This document shows, piece after piece, positions 17,168-23,007 of a stretch of DNA of 23,007 nucleotides. Made by a program: the position numbers and the translations under genes. Within the stretch, counting starts at the first letter, position 1. Each line of letters starts with the position of its first letter. Source of the stretch: Micrococcaceae bacterium UBA6021 (lineage in GTDB: Bacteria; Actinomycetota; Actinomycetes; Actinomycetales; Micrococcaceae); contig DIZT01000053.1 in NCBI GenBank assembly GCA_002427975.1, forward strand, positions 1,637 through 24,643, read 5' to 3'. Under the pieces are notes generated by a model, which did no database searches, was not told where the DNA came from, and worked only from the letters and a program-made list of their open reading frames with translations.

Positions 17168-17190
17168 GCCCGACCCTTAAGGAGTCGGGC
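17168..17190. promoter_or_regulatory. Perfect 7-base inverted repeat upstream of hsp20
   Basis: GCCCGAC (17168-17174) and GTCGGGC (17184-17190) flank CCTTAAGGA, whose first eight bases are themselves palindromic. No T-run follows. It lies 39 bases before the hsp20 ATG and is a candidate operator or leader hairpin. It does not match the HspR (HAIR) or CIRCE consensus. Confidence 0.5.
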
Positions 17191-17229
17191 ACACCACATG
17201 CCTGGCGGTCATCGAGCAAGGAGGCAGAC

Positions 17230-17652
17230 ATGGCTGATTTGATGAAATGGTTTGACACCCGGCGCTCCCCCGTCGAGATGATTGAGAGGCTTTTCGAAGG
17301 TGATACGGCGGCGTCGGGTATCCGCGTCGAAGAGTCGGTTGAAGGTGACACACTGGTGGTCCGGGCCGAACTGCCGGGGATTGATCCCGACAAGGACGTC
17401 AGCGTCTCCATCGTTGACGGCGCCCTTGAGATCAAGGCCGAGCGCAGGGAGAAGTCCGAGCAGAAGGACAAGGACAGTTACCGTTCGGAGTTCCGCTATG
17501 GTTCATTCGTCCGGAGGCTCGCCCTGCCCGACGGCGTTCAACACGATGACATCACCGCCTCGTACAAGGACGGGGTGCTGGAAGTCCGGACGCCGGTCCC
17601 GACGGCCGCCCAGCAGCCTCCGGCAAGGAAGATTGAGATAGCGCGCGGATAG
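17230..17652 (+). CDS. Hsp20/alpha-crystallin small heat-shock protein
   Basis: A 140-residue small heat-shock protein. The alpha-crystallin domain spans about residues 32-122, with VRAELPGIDPDKDVSVSI near the start and the family signature ASYKDGVLEVRTPV near the end. The C-terminal RKIEIARG holds the I-x-I oligomerisation motif. Such proteins bind unfolding proteins without ATP. A strong ribosome site, AAGGAGG (17218-17224), lies five bases before the ATG; the open frame back to 17050 is not a plausible extension. In Mycobacterium tuberculosis the corresponding protein (HspX/Acr) is a leading DosR target, and the neighbours here support the same role. Regulation here may run through the two inverted repeats upstream. 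Confidence 0.95.
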   Translation: MADLMKWFDTRRSPVEMIERLFEGDTAASGIRVEESVEGDTLVVRAELPGIDPDKDVSVSIVDGALEIKAERREKSEQKDKDSYRSEFRYGSFVRRLALPDGVQHDDITASYKDGVLEVRTPVPTAAQQPPARKIEIARG

Positions 17653-17671
17653 CGCCAGGGTCCGCCCGGGA

Positions 17672-18697
17672 TCAGCCGAACAGGACCGCTGCCTCCCGGT
17701 AACGGTCCTCAGGCACGGTCTTGAGCCGGCCCAGTGAAGCGTCAAATCCGACGTTCACGATGCTGGTACCGCGCAGGGAGACCACGGTCCCCCAACGGCC
17801 GCTGGCAGCCGAATCCACGGCTGCCATGCCCAGCCGGGTAGCCAGCACCCGGTCAAAGGCAGTGGGGGCGCCACCCCGCTGGATGTGGCCCAAAACCGTA
17901 GCCCGGGTTTCGATTCCGGTCAGCCCCTGCAGCTCGCGCTCCAGGAGAATTCCGATGCCGCCCAGCCGTGGCCTGCCGAAGGTGTCCAGGCCGCGGGGGA
18001 AGTACGGCGCATCCTGGCCCTCCAGGACGAAAGCCTCTGCGACAACCACCAACGGCGCCCGTCCGCGGTCGCGCGCGGACTGCACCCACCCGGCAACCTG
18101 CTCCAACGGAAGCCTGTGCTCCGGAATCAGGATGGCGTGGGCGCCCGAAGCCATCCCCGCATGAAGGGCTATCCAGCCTGCATTCCGGCCCATGACTTCG
18201 GCGATCATGCAGCGGTGATGCGACTCTCCGGTGGTGCGAAGCCGGTCGATGGCCTCTGTCGCCGTCTGGACCGCGGTGTTAAATCCGAAGGTGAAATCGG
18301 TGGCGTCGAGGTCGTTGTCGATGGTCTTGGGAACTCCAACAACGTTAATACCTTGGTTTGACAGTTCCTGCGCGGCCGCCAGTGTGCCCTCTCCCCCGAT
18401 GGCGACCAGGCCGTCGACGCCGAGGCGGGTGAGGCTCTCGCGCACCGCATCCACTCCGCCTTCCTTTAGCGGATTGGTCCGCGAGGTGCCAAGGATGGTC
18501 CCGCCAAGAGGGGCGATCCCCCGCACGGCACGTCTGGGCAAGGGGACCACGTCCCCTTCAAGCACCCCCCTCCACCCGTCACGGAAACCGACGAAATCAT
18601 ACCCGTGGGAAATGACGCCACTCAGCACAGCCCCGCGGATCACGGCATTCAGTCCGGGGCAGTCCCCGCCGCTGGTCAGGATGCCAAGCCTGGTCAT
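17672..18697 (-). CDS. pfkA: 6-phosphofructokinase, actinobacterial ATP type
   Basis: A 341-residue PfkA family enzyme that phosphorylates fructose 6-phosphate to fructose 1,6-bisphosphate in glycolysis. Key pieces: LTSGGDCPGLNAVIRG at the nucleotide site, IGGEGTL (Gly104 at the position that is Asp in PPi-dependent enzymes), PKTIDNDL (Lys124, catalytic Asp127), MGRNAGWIAL and GHIQRGG. The Gly104/Lys124 combination is the actinobacterial ATP-dependent pattern as I recall it; substrate preference is still inference. The ATG at 18695-18697 overlaps the ppsA stop by four bases (ATGA), so it is coupled to a gluconeogenic enzyme. It is convergent with hsp20. Confidence 0.94.
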   Translation of the reverse strand: MTRLGILTSGGDCPGLNAVIRGAVLSGVISHGYDFVGFRDGWRGVLEGDVVPLPRRAVRGIAPLGGTILGTSRTNPLKEGGVDAVRESLTRLGVDGLVAIGGEGTLAAAQELSNQGINVVGVPKTIDNDLDATDFTFGFNTAVQTATEAIDRLRTTGESHHRCMIAEVMGRNAGWIALHAGMASGAHAILIPEHRLPLEQVAGWVQSARDRGRAPLVVVAEAFVLEGQDAPYFPRGLDTFGRPRLGGIGILLERELQGLTGIETRATVLGHIQRGGAPTAFDRVLATRLGMAAVDSAASGRWGTVVSLRGTSIVNVGFDASLGRLKTVPEDRYREAAVLFG

Positions 18698-21096
18698 CTT
18701 TGCTGGTTCTCGGCCGCTGCAATCACCGGAACCGTCTTGAGGTAGGTATCCGGGTTGAGCGAAATGGAATCGATGCCCTCCTTCACCAGGAACTCCGCGA
18801 AGTCGGCGTGGTTGCTCGGGCCCTGACCACAGATACCGATCTTGATCCCGGCCGCATGAGCCCTGTCGATGACCTGAGCGATCATCGACGTCACAGCTTC
18901 GTTTCGCTCGTCAAAAAGCCCCGCCAGCTGCTCGGAGTCGCGGTCAACACCCAGGACAAGCTGGGTCAGGTCATTGGACCCTATGGAGAATCCGTCGAAG
19001 CGCCGGGCGAACTCCGACGCGAGGATGACGTTCGAGGGGATCTCGCACATCATGTAGATCTGCAGTCCCTGCTCACCGCGGACCAGCCCGTTTTCTGCCA
19101 TCACCTTGATGACCAGGTCTGCTTCGTGAGGGGTGCGGCAGAACGGAACCATGACAACGACGTTGGCGAATCCGAGCCGCTCGCGCACCCGTTTCAGCGC
19201 CCGGCACTCCAGGGCGAATCCTTCCCGGTAACGCTCGTCGTAGTAACGCGAGGCCCCGCGGAAGCCGAGCATGGGATTCTCTTCGGCAACTTCGAAGGAG
19301 CCGCCTCCGATCAGGTGGGCGTATTCGTTGCTTTTGAAGTCACTGAGCCTGACGATCACCGGGTGCGGGTGGTAGGGCGCCGCAATCTTCCCGATGCCCG
19401 TGGCGAGAACGTCAACGAAGTATTCCTGCAGGTCGGTGTAGCCGTACGTGAGCTCTCTGATGCGTTCAGCCTCGACGGGATCAGTAACGCGTTCCGGATG
19501 GACCAGCGCCATCGGATGGATCCGGATGAGATTACTGATGATGAATTCCATCCGTGCCAGCCCCACGCCGGCCGCCGGCAAGCGCCACCACTGGAAGGCC
19601 GCCGAAGGGCTCGCGATGTTGACCATGACGGCGGTCCGGGTTGCAGGCAGCGCCCCGAGGTCAACCTCTTCGACGTCGAAAGCCAGGGTGCCCTCGTAAA
19701 CCTCCCCGTCCTCACCACCCGCGCAGGAAAGCGTGATGGAGGTTCCCTCCTCAAGCACCGAGGTGCCGTTGCCTGTCCCCACCACGGCAGGCACGCCCAG
19801 TTCCCTGCTCACAATCGCGGCATGGCTCGTCGGGCCGCCGTGGTCGGTGACGATGCCGGCGGCGCGCTGCATGATGGGAACCCAGTCGGGATCGGTCATC
19901 CGGGTTACGAGGATGGCCCCGTCCCGGAAATTATCGATGTCCCGGGCGTCCCGGACCACGCAGGCGGAGCCGTGCGCGATTGATTCACCGACCGCCGCAC
20001 CGGAGGCAAGCCGCCGGCCGGATTCGCGGAGGTGGTAGATGTTGAAGACGGACCCGCTGCGCCGCGCCTGGACAGTCTCCGGCCGGGCCTGGACCATGAA
20101 GAGTTCGCCGCTGGACCCGTCTTTGGCCCACTCCATGTCCATCGGCCGCCCGTAGTGGTCCTCCACCGCGACAGCCCAGCGGGCCAGGGTCAAAATCTCG
20201 GAATCGGAGAGCACAAAGGAACGCCGCTCCTGGTCTGTCGTGTCAACTGTCCGGGTGCGTGCGTGCCCGCCGCGGCTGTAAACCATCTTCCGTTCTTTCG
20301 AGCCGGTTGTTTTCTCGATGATGGGGGCAAATTCAGTGGTGGACAGCAGCGGCTTGAATACCTGGTACTTATCGGGGTTGATGGTGCCCTGGACCACCGT
20401 TTCCCCCAGTCCCCACGCGGCGCTGATCAGGACGCTGCGCGGAAAACCTGACTCTGTGTCGATGGAAAACATCACCCCGGATGCCCCAAGGTCTGAACGC
20501 ACCATCCTCTGCACGCCGACGGACAGGGCAACGTCCAGGTGGTCGAACCCCTTGATTTCCCGGTAGCTGATGGCCCGGTCGGTAAACAGGGAGGCATAAC
20601 ACCGCCTGCAGGCCTCCATCAGTTCCCGCTCGCCGGCCACGTTAAGGAACGTCTCCTGCTGGCCGGCAAAACTCGCGTCCGGAAGGTCCTCTGCTGTTGC
20701 GCTGCTGCGCACGGCAACCGAAGCACGGTCCTGGCCTGTCCGTTGGGACAGGCTTCTGTAGTGTTCCCTGATGTCGGCGGCGATGTCCGGCGGAAACTGT
20801 CCTTCGAGGATGAGTTCCCGGATGGCTTCCCCGGCTTCCCGCAGGCTTGTCCGGCCCGCCCGGTAGCCATCAATCGAAGCACGGATCCCCGGTTCGATGC
20901 GGTTGGCGGTGACGAACGCCCTGTAGGCGGAGGCAGTAGTGGCGAAGCCCTCCGGTACCCGGACGCCCGAACTGATCAGGGAGCGGCTCAGCTCGCCCAG
21001 CGATGCGTTCTTGCCGCCCACACAGGGCACATCGCCCATCCCTACGTCTTCCAGCCACACCACGTGAACGTCAGTCATCGTCGTCCTTGCCTTCAT
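18694..21096 (-). CDS. ppsA: Phosphoenolpyruvate synthase, translated from an internal start
   Basis: 800 residues from the ATG at 21094-21096, chosen because GGGAGGA (21104-21110) sits seven bases upstream; this is close to the usual PpsA length. It converts pyruvate, ATP and water to phosphoenolpyruvate, AMP and phosphate. Domains: N-terminal pyruvate phosphate dikinase ATP-grasp (VGGKNASLGELSRSL, VRSSATAEDLPDASFAGQQ), central phosphohistidine swivel (TDHGGPTSHAAIVSRELG, catalytic His425) and C-terminal PEP-binding TIM barrel (GSNDLTQLVLGVDRD, GICGQGPSN with Cys756). The same frame is open upstream without any stop through the P-type ATPase, so a fusion protein is also possible. Its stop overlaps pfkA by four bases. 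Confidence 0.93.
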   Translation of the reverse strand: MKARTTMTDVHVVWLEDVGMGDVPCVGGKNASLGELSRSLISSGVRVPEGFATTASAYRAFVTANRIEPGIRASIDGYRAGRTSLREAGEAIRELILEGQFPPDIAADIREHYRSLSQRTGQDRASVAVRSSATAEDLPDASFAGQQETFLNVAGERELMEACRRCYASLFTDRAISYREIKGFDHLDVALSVGVQRMVRSDLGASGVMFSIDTESGFPRSVLISAAWGLGETVVQGTINPDKYQVFKPLLSTTEFAPIIEKTTGSKERKMVYSRGGHARTRTVDTTDQERRSFVLSDSEILTLARWAVAVEDHYGRPMDMEWAKDGSSGELFMVQARPETVQARRSGSVFNIYHLRESGRRLASGAAVGESIAHGSACVVRDARDIDNFRDGAILVTRMTDPDWVPIMQRAAGIVTDHGGPTSHAAIVSRELGVPAVVGTGNGTSVLEEGTSITLSCAGGEDGEVYEGTLAFDVEEVDLGALPATRTAVMVNIASPSAAFQWWRLPAAGVGLARMEFIISNLIRIHPMALVHPERVTDPVEAERIRELTYGYTDLQEYFVDVLATGIGKIAAPYHPHPVIVRLSDFKSNEYAHLIGGGSFEVAEENPMLGFRGASRYYDERYREGFALECRALKRVRERLGFANVVVMVPFCRTPHEADLVIKVMAENGLVRGEQGLQIYMMCEIPSNVILASEFARRFDGFSIGSNDLTQLVLGVDRDSEQLAGLFDERNEAVTSMIAQVIDRAHAAGIKIGICGQGPSNHADFAEFLVKEGIDSISLNPDTYLKTVPVIAAAENQQR

Positions 21097-23007
21097 GGCT
21101 CGATCCTCCCGGGTCAGCAGCGGCAGCAGCAGAGGCTTTGGTCCTGCGGACTCCGGCGTGGGAAGGGTGCTAACCGGCTTTGTTCCGTGCCGTCTTAGCT
21201 TCTTGTGGGCCCAATCGGCTGCAAAAACCGCCGGAACAGCCAAAGCCGCAACGCCGAACCCGATGGGCGGCGGCGGGAGCTGTCCAAGCACGGCGGAAAC
21301 GGGCAGCACATAGAGGCACACGGCCAAGACGCCGATTTCCGCCAGTACCGCCCAGAGCAGAAGGCGATTAGTGAACCAGCCCTGATTCCAGGGCGGCCGG
21401 GTAGCGCTGCGGCAGGCGAAGGCATTGGCCAACTGGCCAAGCACGACGGCGGTGAAGGCGGCTCCGGATGCCGCCATCACCAGACCGGCATTCTGAGGGA
21501 ATCCACGCGCCCACCCGCCACCGAACAGAACCACGGAAAACGCCGTCATTTCCATGACCGCCTCCACGGCGCCCAGCACGCAGAACACCCGGAACATCAG
21601 TCGGCGGTCCATCAGATGCCGTCTTTCCGGCGGCCTCTTCAGTACTCCCTTTCCTGGTGGCTCACCGCCCAGGGCGAGAGCGGGAAGCAAATCGGTTCCG
21701 ATATCGAGGGCGAGGATCTGAAGCACGCCGAGGGCGAGGGGAAACTGGCCGCCGGACAATGCCCAAATGACGAAGGGCGTCAGTTCGGCAACGTTGTCTG
21801 TCAGGTGGTAGGTCAGGAAGCGGTGAATGTTGGCGTACGTGGCACGGCCCTGTTCGATTGCTGCGACGATCGTGGCGAAGTGGTCGTCCAGGAGCACCAG
21901 GTCGGAAGCTTCACGGGCAACGTCAGTTCCGCTGAGTCCCATGGCCACCCCGATATCGGCCTCCTGCAGCGCGGGACCGTCGTTGACGCCGTCGCCTGTC
22001 ATGGCCACCACGTGGCCGCGGCTCTGCAAGGCCTTGGCCACCCGCAGCTTCTGTTCCGGGGAGACCCGGCTCACCACAATGCCGTCCCGGTCGAGCAGGG
22101 CGCCCAGGATCTGTTCGTCCTCAGGAAACTGCGATCCCTCCAGAACCAGTTCAGGGGATCCCATCAGTCCGATCTCCCGGGCAATCGCAGCAGCCGTTGC
22201 GGGATGGTCGCCCGTGATCATGCCCACCTTGATGCCGGCTTCGCGGGCAGTCTGGATCACGTCGCCCACGTCCGGCCTCGGCGGGTCGTGGAGGGCGATC
22301 AGCCCCAGCAGGGCAAGATCCACTTCGGCCTCCTCGGGAAGGCGCCCCAGCCAGTCCTGCACCGGACCGGGAAGCTCACGCATCGCGACCGCCATGACCC
22401 GCAGCCCCCGTGAAGCCATCGCTTCAACTTCTTCCGCCGCAGCGCCTGCGGACTCTCCGCAGAGCGGCAGGACCGATTCGGGCGCCCCCTTAACAAAGAG
22501 AGTGGCGCCGACAATGACCGATTCACGGCGTCGGCGGGGATCAAACGCGAACCGCCGCGCAGGCTTGGCATCCTCCGGAACGGACCCGGAAAGCCTGCGC
22601 GCCAGGACATCAATGGCAGCCTCCATCGGATCCCCCTCCGTCCTCCACTCAGCTCCGTGGAGTACAGCCCTGCCCTGGGAGGCGGCCCGTGCCCCGAGCG
22701 CGGTTCTGGTGGCCGCGGAGATCGCGGTTCCCTCTATGTCGGCATCCGGCTGGTAGCCCTCCCCCGTCACCTTCACACGGCCGTCGGCTGTAAAGACTTC
22801 GACGGCGTTCATCCGGTTTTGGGTCAGGGTTCCTGTCTTGTCGGTACAGATGAAAGTGGTGGACCCCAGAGTTTCCACGGCCTCCAGATTGCGGACCAAG
22901 GCGTGCCGCGCCGCCATCCGTTGGGCCCCCATCGCCAGTGAAAGAGTGACGGTAGGCAGGAGCCCCTCGGGGACCAGGGCAACGGCGACGCCGATGGCGA
23001 AGAGGAA
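18694..23007 (-). CDS. P-type cation ATPase (5' end off window) in frame with ppsA
   Basis: From 23007 the frame runs without a stop through a P2-type ATPase core and into PpsA (1437 codons in view). ATPase motifs, numbered from the window edge: VPEGLLPTVTL (PEGL at 13-16), phosphorylation site Asp56 in CTDKTGTLTQNR, MTGDGVNDGPALQEADIG (Asp339), then LQILALDIGTDLLPALALGG and four to six C-terminal helices ending near AADWAHKKLRRHG. A linker of about 25 residues (STLPTPESAGPK and following) leads to the PpsA start. Motifs resemble the calcium-type P2A pumps and mycobacterial CtpF, a DosR target. The ATPase portion is 21097-23007 and lacks its own stop. The N-terminal actuator domain is outside the window. 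Confidence 0.85.
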   Translation of the reverse strand, partial: FLFAIGVAVALVPEGLLPTVTLSLAMGAQRMAARHALVRNLEAVETLGSTTFICTDKTGTLTQNRMNAVEVFTADGRVKVTGEGYQPDADIEGTAISAATRTALGARAASQGRAVLHGAEWRTEGDPMEAAIDVLARRLSGSVPEDAKPARRFAFDPRRRRESVIVGATLFVKGAPESVLPLCGESAGAAAEEVEAMASRGLRVMAVAMRELPGPVQDWLGRLPEEAEVDLALLGLIALHDPPRPDVGDVIQTAREAGIKVGMITGDHPATAAAIAREIGLMGSPELVLEGSQFPEDEQILGALLDRDGIVVSRVSPEQKLRVAKALQSRGHVVAMTGDGVNDGPALQEADIGVAMGLSGTDVAREASDLVLLDDHFATIVAAIEQGRATYANIHRFLTYHLTDNVAELTPFVIWALSGGQFPLALGVLQILALDIGTDLLPALALGGEPPGKGVLKRPPERRHLMDRRLMFRVFCVLGAVEAVMEMTAFSVVLFGGGWARGFPQNAGLVMAASGAAFTAVVLGQLANAFACRSATRPPWNQGWFTNRLLLWAVLAEIGVLAVCLYVLPVSAVLGQLPPPPIGFGVAALAVPAVFAADWAHKKLRRHGTKPVSTLPTPESAGPKPLLLPLLTREDRAMKARTTMTDVHVVWLEDVGMGDVPCVGGKNASLGELSRSLISSGVRVPEGFATTASAYRAFVTANRIEPGIRASIDGYRAGRTSLREAGEAIRELILEGQFPPDIAADIREHYRSLSQRTGQDRASVAVRSSATAEDLPDASFAGQQETFLNVAGERELMEACRRCYASLFTDRAISYREIKGFDHLDVALSVGVQRMVRSDLGASGVMFSIDTESGFPRSVLISAAWGLGETVVQGTINPDKYQVFKPLLSTTEFAPIIEKTTGSKERKMVYSRGGHARTRTVDTTDQERRSFVLSDSEILTLARWAVAVEDHYGRPMDMEWAKDGSSGELFMVQARPETVQARRSGSVFNIYHLRESGRRLASGAAVGESIAHGSACVVRDARDIDNFRDGAILVTRMTDPDWVPIMQRAAGIVTDHGGPTSHAAIVSRELGVPAVVGTGNGTSVLEEGTSITLSCAGGEDGEVYEGTLAFDVEEVDLGALPATRTAVMVNIASPSAAFQWWRLPAAGVGLARMEFIISNLIRIHPMALVHPERVTDPVEAERIRELTYGYTDLQEYFVDVLATGIGKIAAPYHPHPVIVRLSDFKSNEYAHLIGGGSFEVAEENPMLGFRGASRYYDERYREGFALECRALKRVRERLGFANVVVMVPFCRTPHEADLVIKVMAENGLVRGEQGLQIYMMCEIPSNVILASEFARRFDGFSIGSNDLTQLVLGVDRDSEQLAGLFDERNEAVTSMIAQVIDRAHAAGIKIGICGQGPSNHADFAEFLVKEGIDSISLNPDTYLKTVPVIAAAENQQR
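21104..21110 (-). promoter_or_regulatory. ppsA: Internal ribosome binding site deciding the ppsA start
   Basis: The minus strand reads GGGAGGA seven bases before ATGAAGGCAAGG at 21096. A near-ideal ribosome site inside an open reading frame argues that free PpsA is made from here even if the ATPase frame reads through. Confidence 0.7.

Noticed and set aside
18700..19983. Long plus-strand open frame antisense to ppsA (about 427 codons)
   Set aside because: It is a GC-driven shadow of ppsA; it has no recognisable domain, and the minus strand carries intact catalytic motifs.
21205..22413. Long plus-strand open frame antisense to the P-type ATPase
   Set aside because: Low-complexity, His/Gly/Gln-rich translation with no domain; the opposite strand has all the ATPase motifs.

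Overview
The window is high-GC actinobacterial DNA. The evidence is the GTG/TTG starts, the many ATGA stop/start overlaps, DUF4389 and SHOCT proteins, an actinobacterial-type PfkA and a DosR/DevS-like pair. The overall style suggests Micrococcaceae (Arthrobacter/Pseudarthrobacter type). That genus guess is inference from protein style, not from a search. I found no rRNA, tRNA, CRISPR array, transposase, integrase or phage gene.

Most of the window reads as a hypoxia/dormancy island, comparable in content to the mycobacterial DosR (DevR) regulon. It holds a DevR/DosR-like response regulator (6376-7059) and a DevS/DosS-like double-GAF histidine kinase (7063-8775). It also has four universal stress protein genes (six Usp domains), an Hsp20, two PNPOx-fold proteins, two zinc alcohol dehydrogenases, a flavodoxin and a truncated flavodoxin remnant. 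Two P-type cation ATPases, a beta-CASP nuclease, PEP synthase and phosphofructokinase complete it. Seven intergenic or gene-end sites match the core of the DosR box, GGGNCNNNNGNCCC, exactly or with one mismatch. They sit upstream of devR, devS, the MBL nuclease, the PNPOx/adh pair, the usp operon, the adh/flavodoxin/ATPase operon, the usp/NADP-oxidoreductase pair and the DUF4389 locus. This makes a co-regulated set the most economical reading.

Layout: 34-866 is a SHOCT protein plus cupredoxin pair. 867-2897 is a decayed zone, with a frameshifted C-terminal remnant of an ABC-2 permease and a DUF4389 membrane-protein gene broken by an amber codon and a frameshift. 2966-3925 is a tandem Usp (minus strand), and 4069-4710 an NADP-binding oxidoreductase. 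4764-6149 is the MBL/beta-CASP nuclease (minus), followed by devR and the convergent devS. 8930-10409 holds PNPOx and adh. 10486-12314 is a tightly overlapping three-gene usp operon. 12440-16589 is adh, flavodoxin, flavodoxin remnant and P-type ATPase. 16600-17064 is a second PNPOx (minus) and 17230-17652 is hsp20. 17672-23007 (minus) is a second P-type ATPase fused in frame to ppsA and overlapping pfkA.

The most unusual points are these. The P-type ATPase/PEP synthase reading frame has no stop between the two enzymes and carries an internal ribosome binding site. The other ATPase has PLGL where the family has PEGL. The 65-residue flavodoxin remnant retains only the two ends of the fold. Two neighbouring genes are at different stages of decay beside an otherwise intact stress island.
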